A stretch of 64,000 nt of DNA from Lysobacterales bacterium. GTDB lineage: Bacteria; Pseudomonadota; Gammaproteobacteria; Xanthomonadales; SZUA-5. Numbering within the stretch: the first letter of the stretch is position 1; every line of letters begins with the position of its first letter. Of the stretch, positions 1-7,334 are shown one piece after another. A program made the position numbers and the translations under genes. Location of the stretch: contig JALHMG010000016.1 in NCBI GenBank assembly GCA_022844135.1, forward strand, positions 36,379 through 100,378, read 5' to 3'. The notes below the pieces were generated by a model, which did not search any database, had not been told where the DNA came from, and worked only from the letters and a program-made list of their open reading frames with translations.

Positions 1-1
1 G

Positions 2-814
2 ACCGACGGTCGCTTGCGCCTGGTTCACTATCCAGCCGGCCAGCTGGGGCGTGAGGCAGATACTTTGACCCTCGTCCGTCATGGCGCGCTGGCGCTGACG
101 CGCGTGACGATCGCGGCGCTGAACAATGCGTTTCCAGACACCGCGCTGCTGTCGATGCCCTATGTGTTCGACGATGTCGGGCATCTTCGGCGTGCTTTGG
201 ACGGCGACCCTGGGCGAAGACTGCTCGCGCATCTGTCCAGTCGCGGCCAGATCGCGCTGTGCTTCTACGATGCCGGCGTTCGCGGCATTTACAACATCCG
301 GCACCCGGTCGCTACGCCAGCGGACTTGAAAGGACTGAAACTGCGCGTGCCAGCGTCGGATGTTTTTCTGACCATCATGCGCCGCCTCGGCGTCAATGCC
401 ACACCGTTGGCCTTCGGCGAAGTGTACTCAGCCCTGCAGACTGGCCTGATCGACGGCGCCGAAAACAACTGGATGAGTTTCGTCAGCAGTCGCCAGTTCG
501 AGGTCGCCAAACACTGGTCGAGCAGCGAGCATTCGATGGTGCCGGACGTGCTGCTGCTGTCGGCTGCAGTGGACGCCCGGCTGCAGCCGCAAGATCGGGA
601 GTTGATCCGGGACCTTGCACAACAGTCGGTCGGCGTGATGCGCGCAGCGTGGGATCGGGCGCTCGCGACCGCCCGGCAACGGGCGCTCGCGAGTGGCGTC
701 GTTGAAACCGCCATCGATCGCCAGGCTTTTGCTCAGGCCGTGGAACCCTTGATCGCCGAGCTTGCGACCGGCAAACAGGCGGGTCTGTACGCCGCCATAA
801 GGAGTTTGGCATGA
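2..814 (+). CDS. dctP: TRAP transporter substrate-binding protein, DctP family (5' end outside window)
   Basis: Periplasmic solute-binding subunit of a tripartite ATP-independent periplasmic (TRAP) transporter, which delivers a carboxylate-type solute to the DctQ/DctM membrane pair. The frame is open to the window edge, so the start and signal peptide are missing; a TTG at 14 is internal. The sequence shows family hallmarks: HYPAGQLG near the beginning, LKGLKLRVP, and GEVYSALQTGLIDGAENNW, which includes the region where DctP proteins hold the ligand carboxylate. About 270 residues are visible of the usual 320-340. The stop overlaps the dctQ start (ATGA), so the genes are translationally coupled. 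The substrate cannot be read from sequence; the LacI-type regulator downstream makes a sugar acid plausible (inference). Confidence 0.93.
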   Translation, partial: TDGRLRLVHYPAGQLGREADTLTLVRHGALALTRVTIAALNNAFPDTALLSMPYVFDDVGHLRRALDGDPGRRLLAHLSSRGQIALCFYDAGVRGIYNIRHPVATPADLKGLKLRVPASDVFLTIMRRLGVNATPLAFGEVYSALQTGLIDGAENNWMSFVSSRQFEVAKHWSSSEHSMVPDVLLLSAAVDARLQPQDRELIRDLAQQSVGVMRAAWDRALATARQRALASGVVETAIDRQAFAQAVEPLIAELATGKQAGLYAAIRSLA

Positions 815-1260
815 GCGCTGGCGACCGGATTGCCAAACTGACGCTCGGCATTTGCATCGCCTCGCTGCTCGCCATCGTCCTGGTGCAAGCCTGGCAGGTC
901 ATCGGCCGGTATCTGTTGAACGATTCGCCGAGCTGGACTGAGCCGGTGGCGCTATTGCTCATGAACACCACGATGGCCTGCGCCGCGGCGCTTGGCGTGC
1001 GCAGCGATGCCCATTTCCGCTTTTCGCTGCTCAGCGAGCGGCTGTCGCCAGTCGCGCAACGGGCGCTCAATGTCTTGTCGATAGCGATCGCCATCGGACT
1101 CGGCCTGCTGCTCGCCTACGGCGCCGCCGTGTTGGCATGGGCCGATCGCGACGTGCCGATGGCCGGAACGTTTCTGCCAGAGGGCATTCGCTATCTGCCC
1201 CTGGTGCTTGGCGGCGCGCTGATTGCGGGATTTGCGCTGGAACGCGGGATCAGCCGATAG
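811..1260 (+). CDS. dctQ: TRAP transporter small permease, DctQ family
   Basis: Small four-helix membrane subunit of the TRAP transporter, 149 residues, typical length. Hydrophobic segments lie at roughly residues 8-30, 45-65, 83-107 and 120-142, and the first two are joined by the family-typical GRYLLNDSPSWTEPVALLL. It bridges the DctP receptor to the DctM translocator in the inner membrane. The ATG overlaps the dctP stop by four bases and dctM starts 10 bases after its stop, so the three genes form one operon. Confidence 0.92.
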   Translation: MSAGDRIAKLTLGICIASLLAIVLVQAWQVIGRYLLNDSPSWTEPVALLLMNTTMACAAALGVRSDAHFRFSLLSERLSPVAQRALNVLSIAIAIGLGLLLAYGAAVLAWADRDVPMAGTFLPEGIRYLPLVLGGALIAGFALERGISR

Positions 1261-1270
1261 GAGCCAGGCC

Positions 1271-2548
1271 ATGTCAGCTACAGCCCTTCTGTTCTTGAGC
1301 TTTTTCGCGCTGCTCGCGCTCGGCGTTCCGGTTGCGTTCGCGCTGGCAGCCGCATCGCTCGCCACCATCGTCTACCTTGGCCTGCCGCCGTTAGTGCTGG
1401 TGATCGAGCTGGCGGCCGGCGCCAATGCGAGCACGCTGTTGGCCATTCCGCTGTTCATCCTCACCGGCGAGATCATGCTGCGCGGCGGATTGTCGGATCG
1501 GATCATTGCGCTCGCGACGAGCCTGGTGGGCCATATGCGCGGTGGGCTGGGCCAGGTGAACGTGCTCGCGTCGATGTTGTTCGGCGGCGTATCGGGCTCT
1601 GCCATCGCCGATGTATCGGCCATCGGCGGAACAATGATCCCGCAAATGAAGCAACGCGGATTCGATGCCGACTTCGCGGTCAACGTCTCGATCACTGCGG
1701 CGCTGGTCGCGCTGCTGGTACCGCCTTCGCACAACCTGATCCTGTATTCCGCTGCCGCAGGTGGCGGCGTCTCTATCGCAAAGTTGTTTGCCGCGGGCAT
1801 CGTCCCGGCGCTGCTGTTCACCATCGCCGTGATGGCGACAACTTACGTATTGGCGTGGCGCCGCGGTTACCGCACCGAGGTTTTCCCCGGCGCTCGTGCG
1901 GTACTCCGCTGCGCCGTGGCGGCGGTGCCTGGGCTGCTGCTGATGCTGGTCATTCTCGGCGGCATTCGCGCCGGCATTTTCACGGCCGTGGAGAGCGCGT
2001 CGATTGCGGTGCTGTACGCGCTGGCCATCGCCTCCCTGGTGTATCGGCAGATGTCGCGTGCCGCGTTTGTCCACATGCTGAGCGGCGCGATACGCACAAC
2101 CGGCGTGATCTTGTTCGTCATCGCCGCGGCGGCGACCTTCGGTTGGTTGTTGGCGTATCTGCAGGTTCCTGCAGCCACGGTCGCGGCGCTGAAAAGCGTC
2201 GCCGATTCGCCGACCACCGTTCTGCTGCTTATGGTCCTGGCCTTGCTGATCCTGGGCACGTTCATGGATATGGCGCCGATGATCATCATCTGTACGCCCA
2301 TTTTCTTGCCGGTGGCGCAGGCATACGGCATTTCGCCGGTGCATTTCGGCGTCGTGCTGATATTGACTGCTGGCATTGGCCTTATCACCCCGCCGGTGGG
2401 GTCGGTTTTATTCGTCGGCGCCGGGATTGGCCAGATCAGCGTTGGCCAGACGCTGCGCAGCATCTGGCCGTTCTATCTGGCCGCGCTCACAGTGCTGCTA
2501 TTGGTTGTCCTCCTGCCGCCTTTGAGCTTGTGGCTGCCAGGACTTTGA
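1271..2548 (+). CDS. dctM: TRAP transporter large permease, DctM family
   Basis: Large membrane subunit that carries the solute/sodium translocation path of the TRAP system; 425 residues, the usual length, and almost wholly hydrophobic with about 12 predicted helices. Recognisable DctM stretches include IPLFILTGEIM, LFGGVSGSAIADVSAIGGTM, LVPPSHNLILY and GLITPPVGSVLF. I chose the ATG at 1271 because AGGAG lies at 1259-1263, and the upstream in-frame codons belong to the end of dctQ. A LacI-type regulator follows 68 bases later on the same strand and may control this operon (inference from context). Confidence 0.93.
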   Translation: MSATALLFLSFFALLALGVPVAFALAAASLATIVYLGLPPLVLVIELAAGANASTLLAIPLFILTGEIMLRGGLSDRIIALATSLVGHMRGGLGQVNVLASMLFGGVSGSAIADVSAIGGTMIPQMKQRGFDADFAVNVSITAALVALLVPPSHNLILYSAAAGGGVSIAKLFAAGIVPALLFTIAVMATTYVLAWRRGYRTEVFPGARAVLRCAVAAVPGLLLMLVILGGIRAGIFTAVESASIAVLYALAIASLVYRQMSRAAFVHMLSGAIRTTGVILFVIAAAATFGWLLAYLQVPAATVAALKSVADSPTTVLLLMVLALLILGTFMDMAPMIIICTPIFLPVAQAYGISPVHFGVVLILTAGIGLITPPVGSVLFVGAGIGQISVGQTLRSIWPFYLAALTVLLLVVLLPPLSLWLPGL

Positions 2549-2616
2549 CCGGCGCGTTGTGAGCTGCCCGGCGCAGCGCCTTCGCCAGCCCCGACCGACA
2601 CCGCGAAACGGCTACA

Positions 2617-3657
2617 ATGCCGCGCATGCCGCCGGCCAATAAAAGCGAAAAAGCCACGATCAATACCATCGCACGTCTGGCCGGCGTGTCGAAAAAAACC
2701 GTCTCGCGTGTTCTGAACAACTCCCCGTTGGTGCGCGACGACACCCGCGAGAAAGTACGCGCGCTGATGCGCGAACACGATTACGCGCCCGATCCGCAAG
2801 CCCGAGGCTTGGCGTTCCGTCATTCGTTCCTGATCGGTCTGGTTTTCGACAACCCGACCGCGCAGTACATCGTCAACATGCAGTACGGCGTCCTGGACGC
2901 CTTGGCGGGCACCGGCTTCGAGCTGGTGGTGCATCCCTCGGACAGCCGACGCAGCGACTACATCGACGGCGTACGCCAATTCGTCCGGCGGCAGCGTCTT
3001 TATGGCGTCATCCTGGTGCCGCGCGTCTCCGAAGATGCGGCCTTGGCGGATATGTTGATCGAAGAGCAGTGCCGATATGTCCGCATCGCATCGATCGAAC
3101 TCGACGAACCAGCGCGGCGCCTGCATACGCACGATCGCCGCGCCTGTATCGAAGCGGCGCACTACGTACAATCGCTCGGCCATCGCCATATCGGGTTGAT
3201 CACCGGTCCCAAGCGCTACCGCTCGGCCATCGAGCGTGGCGAAGGCTTCAAACAGGGACTCGCGGAGCGCGGCATCGAGTTGCCGACTCATCTGGAATAC
3301 GAAGGCGGCTACACCTTCGAATCCGGCGTTGCAGGCGCTGACGCGCTGCTCGCACAGGTGCCCCGTCCCACCGCGATCTTCGCAGCCAACGATGAAATGG
3401 CGGCGGGGGTGTACAAGGCAGCGCTGCGCCGCGGCCTCTCGGTGCCCGCCGATGTGTCGGTGATCGGCTACGACGACAGCCCGCTGGCCGCCCAGCTATG
3501 GCCGGCGTTAACAACCGTGCGACTGCCGGTCCGGGAAGTGGGACGAAAAGCCGCCGATTTGCTACTGGCCGAGTTCCAGAACAAGCCGGCATTGCCGATC
3601 AGCATCCGACCCAATCTGGTCGTCCGCGACAGCTGCCAGCCACCGCGAGCATCCTGA
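2617..3657 (+). CDS. LacI/GalR family transcriptional regulator
   Basis: Cytoplasmic repressor-type regulator, 346 residues. The N-terminal LacI helix-turn-helix covers residues about 10-60 (IARLAGVSKKTVSRVLNN, then a hinge near YAPDPQARGL), followed by a periplasmic-binding-protein-like effector domain (LVFDNPT, ITGPKRY, AIFAANDEMAAG, SVIGYDDSPLA). LacI regulators usually sense a sugar or sugar derivative and control adjacent transport genes, so the dctPQM operon is the likely target. Starts at 2617 or 2626 are both possible; TACAAT at 2613-2618 looks like a -10 box, which would make a very short leader. The 3' end overlaps the convergent desaturase remnant. Confidence 0.9.
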   Translation: MPRMPPANKSEKATINTIARLAGVSKKTVSRVLNNSPLVRDDTREKVRALMREHDYAPDPQARGLAFRHSFLIGLVFDNPTAQYIVNMQYGVLDALAGTGFELVVHPSDSRRSDYIDGVRQFVRRQRLYGVILVPRVSEDAALADMLIEEQCRYVRIASIELDEPARRLHTHDRRACIEAAHYVQSLGHRHIGLITGPKRYRSAIERGEGFKQGLAERGIELPTHLEYEGGYTFESGVAGADALLAQVPRPTAIFAANDEMAAGVYKAALRRGLSVPADVSVIGYDDSPLAAQLWPALTTVRLPVREVGRKAADLLLAEFQNKPALPISIRPNLVVRDSCQPPRAS

Positions 3658-4183
3658 CGCGGGCGTTGCGATGCACCGATGGGAACCCCACCATGCGCTG
3701 CAAATTCTCATCCCACAATTTCAAGCGCGCGCTCTTGAAGCTGCTCCATAACGTCAGACGCGGCGCCTGCTGCAACGCTGGGTGCGATTGGAACGCTTCA
3801 CGCAATCGGTAGTTGGGGATGCGGCTGGCCAGATGGTGGATGTGGTGGTAGCCAATGTTGCCGGTGAACCAATGCAGCCAACGCGGCAAATCGTAGTACG
3901 AGCCGCCGCGCACGGCGGCCTCTTCCGAGTTCCATTCTTTCTGCGTTGCCCAGTAAGCATTTTCGAAGGTGTGTTGCACGTAGAACAACCAGACGCCCAA
4001 GGCGCCAGCGATCAGCACGATGGGCAGATGCACGATGAATGCCGTTTTCCAGCCGACCGCGAAGGCGAGCACAACGAGGGTCGAGAGCAGCACAAGGTTG
4101 TTGAGCCATAGGCCGCATCGAAAATCGTACCATGAGTGCGTTACTGGGCGCAGTTGTGATGGAAGCCTTGCAATTGGATGCAC
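3599..4183 (-). pseudogene. Fatty acid desaturase, C-terminal remnant
   Basis: The C-terminal half of a membrane fatty acid desaturase. It keeps two transmembrane helices, the YVQHTFENAYW segment and the third histidine box HHIHH followed by IPNYRLREAF. Intact relatives are about 340 residues and have two further His boxes upstream; none is visible between this frame and 4391, so the enzyme is truncated and should be inactive. The readable homology ends near LWDENLQRMVGF, after which about 25 residues run antisense into the LacI-type gene, suggesting the native stop was also lost. The first ten or so residues of this frame (4183 to about 4145) do not look like desaturase. Confidence 0.75.
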
Positions 4184-4372
4184 CGCGTCTCATCAAAAAC
4201 GGGCGCTTTACCGCGTTGTGTTCCGGCATTTCATGGTCGCCGCCCTAATTGAATTGCTTCGAATTTACTCTGCGGCGAAAAGACACAATGAAATCTGGAC
4301 GGCTGTCTTGACTTGAATTCGACGGGTGTCCGCGTTCCCGGATGGCGGGCAGATTGTCTTTTCTTTCGATGC

Positions 4373-4380
4373 AAAGGAGA
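4373..4380 (+). promoter_or_regulatory. Ribosome binding site that decides a TTG start
   Basis: AAAGGAGA is a strong Shine-Dalgarno sequence. It lies 11 bases before the TTG at 4392 but more than 30 before the first in-frame ATG (4413), so TTG is the better-supported start of the following kinase gene. Confidence 0.6.
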
Positions 4381-4391
4381 CTTGAGACAAT

Positions 4392-7130
4392 TTGCGTGCG
4401 CAGGACGTTGCCATGCTCATGTCCACGAACGATTCAGGTCAGACCGAGAGCCGTCACCTCTGGCAGTTCGGACGCTTTTCGCTGAACGAAAGTACCTTTG
4501 AGTTTCGCATTGACGGTTATCTCACTCCGTTGCCTACCAAACCATTCCTGTGTCTGGCTGCGCTGCTGCGCCACGCCGGGCAAACCGTTACGCGCGACGA
4601 ACTGATCGAGGCAGCCTGGGATGGTCGCGCCACCACGGACGCAGTGGTGGCACAGGTCATCAAGCGCGTACGCCAAGCCCTCGGCGATGGTGATCACCAG
4701 CTGGTCAAGACGGTGCATGGTGTCGGCTTTCGTTTTGCTGCGCCAGTGCGCGTCGGCACCGTGGAGCCGCTGCAACAGGAACTTGGTCTGCAGATCAGTA
4801 AGGACACAGTGCTGCGTTCGCGCCCCCATTGGCGGTTTGAACGATCCTTAAACATTGGTGGGCGTTCAGCGGTATGGTTGGCGCGCCACAGCCAAACGCA
4901 TGAGCGGCGAGTATTCAAGTTGGCCTTCGATCCGCGCGGCTTGCGCGCGCTCAAGCGCGAGCTTTCCGTCTGGCGCCTTTTCAAAGGTCAAGCCAAAGTC
5001 CCGGTGCCAAAGGTTTTGGACTACGACTTCAGCGAACGCCCATTCCTCATGGAAGTCGAGTACATCAGCGGGCTTTCGATGATTGAGTGGCTGGAAAGCC
5101 AATCGGGTGTGGCCGCGTTGGCGCTGGAGCTGCGACTGGAGTTGGTGGCGCAATGCGCCGATTTGCTCGCCCAGGCTCACGCCGTTGGCGCGATACACGG
5201 TGATCTCAAACCGCAAAATCTGCTGGTGGACGAGCGCGCAAGTGCTGCCGGTGGCACCTCGCCGCCGCAACTGCTGCTGGCGGATTTCGGCTCCGCGCAA
5301 CTTACAACTTGCGAACGGCTCAATGCACTCGAGGTCAGCGCGATCACGCTTAGTGAACCGACACCCGGCGGCACCGGCGGGACTTACACTTACCTTGCCC
5401 CGGAAGTTGTAGCGGGCGAAAGCATCAGCGCACGCTCGGACGCCTTTGCCCTCGGTGTGCTAATGTTTCAAATGGTGATCGGCGATCTCCGCCGTGCACT
5501 GGCCCCAGGGTGGGAGCGCGCAGTCTCCGATTCGATGTTGCGCCAAGAAATCAGCACGCTCGCGGATATCGATCCTGCCCACCGAACGGTGGATTTTGCC
5601 GAGCTTGCCCGGCGGCTGCGCACACTCGAAGTTCGCCGACAGGCATTGCAGCGCGAGCAGGAACTAAGCCGACGTCTAGAAAATGCGCGCCGTGCGGCCG
5701 TTCGAAATCGGCGTCGCTGGCGCTGGGCGGGGTTAGCCGCAAGTGGCTTGCTCGCCGCCTTGAGCGTGGCGTGGTGGCAATACCTGGAAGCGGACGCAGC
5801 GCGCCTGGCCGCATCGCAACGCGCCATGGCGCTGGATGCCACGCAGCGCTTTTTGTTTGACGAGGTGCTCGCCGCTAACATTCCGCTCGACTACCGCCGT
5901 AGTGATACCACTCTCGCCGAAATCCTCGATCGTGCTGCGCTGCGTGCTCCCAAGGCACACGCCGACGATCCGAGCGTGCGCGCCATGATCTGGCTCTCGC
6001 TGGCGCGTGCCAATCTCGCGATTGGTCGCGCGGCGCTTGTGCAACAACAGCTGGATGCGGCGCGCGAGTCGGAGGCGGCCAGCCTGCGGGCCAACGCCTA
6101 CGCGCGCGCCCGGATCGACTTGCTCCAACTTGCGTTGGACAGTGCCAGCGCGCGGACCTCTAGCGTGCCGGCAGCACGTGAAGCGGAACTCGCTCGCACG
6201 CTGGGAGAGAGCAGTGACGAAGGCCTTCGGTTGGCGTCCCTGCTCGCCGAACAGCGGGCACTGCACGGCGATTTGGCAGGCAGCTTGACCGCCAGCGAGC
6301 GCGTGCTGCAGCAAGCCATTCGTGCGCGGGGCAACCAGGACGCGTTAATAGTGCTCGAACTGCGCAACGATCTGGTCGAGCGACTGTTGGTGCAAGGTCA
6401 ACTCGAACGCGCCGATCGCGCGCTGAGCGAGTTCCAAGGCGACCTTGAACAAGCCCCCCCAGGCCTGGACGAATTGCAGTGGCTGCGCGCGCGAACTTCC
6501 ATTGCAGAACTGGCCGCCTATCGCAACGACTTTGCCCGCGCAGTTGTGCTCCAAAGCACCACAGTGGCAAGAATGAGCACGCTGCAAGGACCCGATCACC
6601 CGATCACCATTGAAGCCGAAGGGGAGCTGGGACAGTACCAGTGGCTGAATGGCGACAAAGATGGCGGCTTGGCGCGCCTTAAGGCGTTGGCTGAAAGAGC
6701 AGAAGCTCGGCTGGGATTGGAGTCGTTGCAGGCTACGCTCGTGCTGCATAATTACAGCACCTACTTAATCAACAGCGGTAACTATGCCTTGGCCTCACAA
6801 ATATCTAACAAGTTGCGCGCAAAGGTTATGCATCAATCGGCACATTGGGTTTCGGTCGGAATCCTGCGCAATGCCGGTGTAATTGCTTGGAAATTAGGTC
6901 AATTAGAAGCAGCGCGGGCGTACTTTGACCAAGCCATTGATCGTGCGAAGGCGTTGCAACCAAACTCGCGCGAACAATTGCTCGCAGAATTCGCTTTTGC
7001 CCAATTTCTTGAAGACACTGGTCGACACGACGAAAGCGATCAAATTTATCAGAGGCTCCGCAATGAAAGTGCAAAGCGCAAGTTTCGAGAAATCGAAGCG
7101 ATGGTTAAGGTAAAACACAGCAGCAAATAG
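4392..7130 (+). CDS. Winged-helix / Ser-Thr protein kinase / TM / TPR fusion protein
   Basis: A 912-residue signalling protein. Residues about 24-118 form an OmpR/PhoB-type winged-helix DNA-binding domain (TRDELIEAAWDGR; VKTVHGVGFRF). Residues about 148-412 form a eukaryotic-type Ser/Thr kinase with a glycine-rich loop (NIGGRSAVWLA), candidate ATP lysine K176, catalytic loop HGDLKPQN (D271), DFG (298-300) and LAPE. After a basic, coiled-coil-like linker comes one transmembrane helix (about 443-465), then about 440 helical residues resembling TPR repeats, probably periplasmic. The kinase motifs look complete, apart from HGD in place of HRD. DNA-binding and kinase domains on one membrane-anchored chain suggest a CadC-like direct regulator whose output or input is phosphorylation (inference). 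The 3' third is AT-richer than the start. Confidence 0.85.
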   Translation: MRAQDVAMLMSTNDSGQTESRHLWQFGRFSLNESTFEFRIDGYLTPLPTKPFLCLAALLRHAGQTVTRDELIEAAWDGRATTDAVVAQVIKRVRQALGDGDHQLVKTVHGVGFRFAAPVRVGTVEPLQQELGLQISKDTVLRSRPHWRFERSLNIGGRSAVWLARHSQTHERRVFKLAFDPRGLRALKRELSVWRLFKGQAKVPVPKVLDYDFSERPFLMEVEYISGLSMIEWLESQSGVAALALELRLELVAQCADLLAQAHAVGAIHGDLKPQNLLVDERASAAGGTSPPQLLLADFGSAQLTTCERLNALEVSAITLSEPTPGGTGGTYTYLAPEVVAGESISARSDAFALGVLMFQMVIGDLRRALAPGWERAVSDSMLRQEISTLADIDPAHRTVDFAELARRLRTLEVRRQALQREQELSRRLENARRAAVRNRRRWRWAGLAASGLLAALSVAWWQYLEADAARLAASQRAMALDATQRFLFDEVLAANIPLDYRRSDTTLAEILDRAALRAPKAHADDPSVRAMIWLSLARANLAIGRAALVQQQLDAARESEAASLRANAYARARIDLLQLALDSASARTSSVPAAREAELARTLGESSDEGLRLASLLAEQRALHGDLAGSLTASERVLQQAIRARGNQDALIVLELRNDLVERLLVQGQLERADRALSEFQGDLEQAPPGLDELQWLRARTSIAELAAYRNDFARAVVLQSTTVARMSTLQGPDHPITIEAEGELGQYQWLNGDKDGGLARLKALAERAEARLGLESLQATLVLHNYSTYLINSGNYALASQISNKLRAKVMHQSAHWVSVGILRNAGVIAWKLGQLEAARAYFDQAIDRAKALQPNSREQLLAEFAFAQFLEDTGRHDESDQIYQRLRNESAKRKFREIEAMVKVKHSSK

Positions 7131-7263
7131 TGGAGTTGCTCTTTATCGGAGCCGTCTGAGCGACTGCCAAAAAATGACATCGATCCGGCAACTTGTTGAT
7201 TTCGACTTCTGGTGGCGTAGCAGTTAGGCACCTTCGGCGGTTCGGATACGCCGCAGTTTTTGA

Positions 7264-7297
7264 AGTGTCGCGCTTCGTCACTGCCGAGCGCGACACT
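7264..7297. terminator. Hairpin between convergent genes
   Basis: Perfect 11-bp inverted repeat AGTGTCGCGCT / AGCGCGACACT around a 12-base loop, between the ends of two converging genes. It lacks a T-run on the exit side of either strand, so termination is inferred from position. The right arm continues as GCGCGACACTCC, a string that recurs at the hairpin at 58718-58752. Confidence 0.5.
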
Positions 7298-7334
7298 CCA
7301 TTAAGCGAACTCTATTGCACCAATTAATGGCCAG

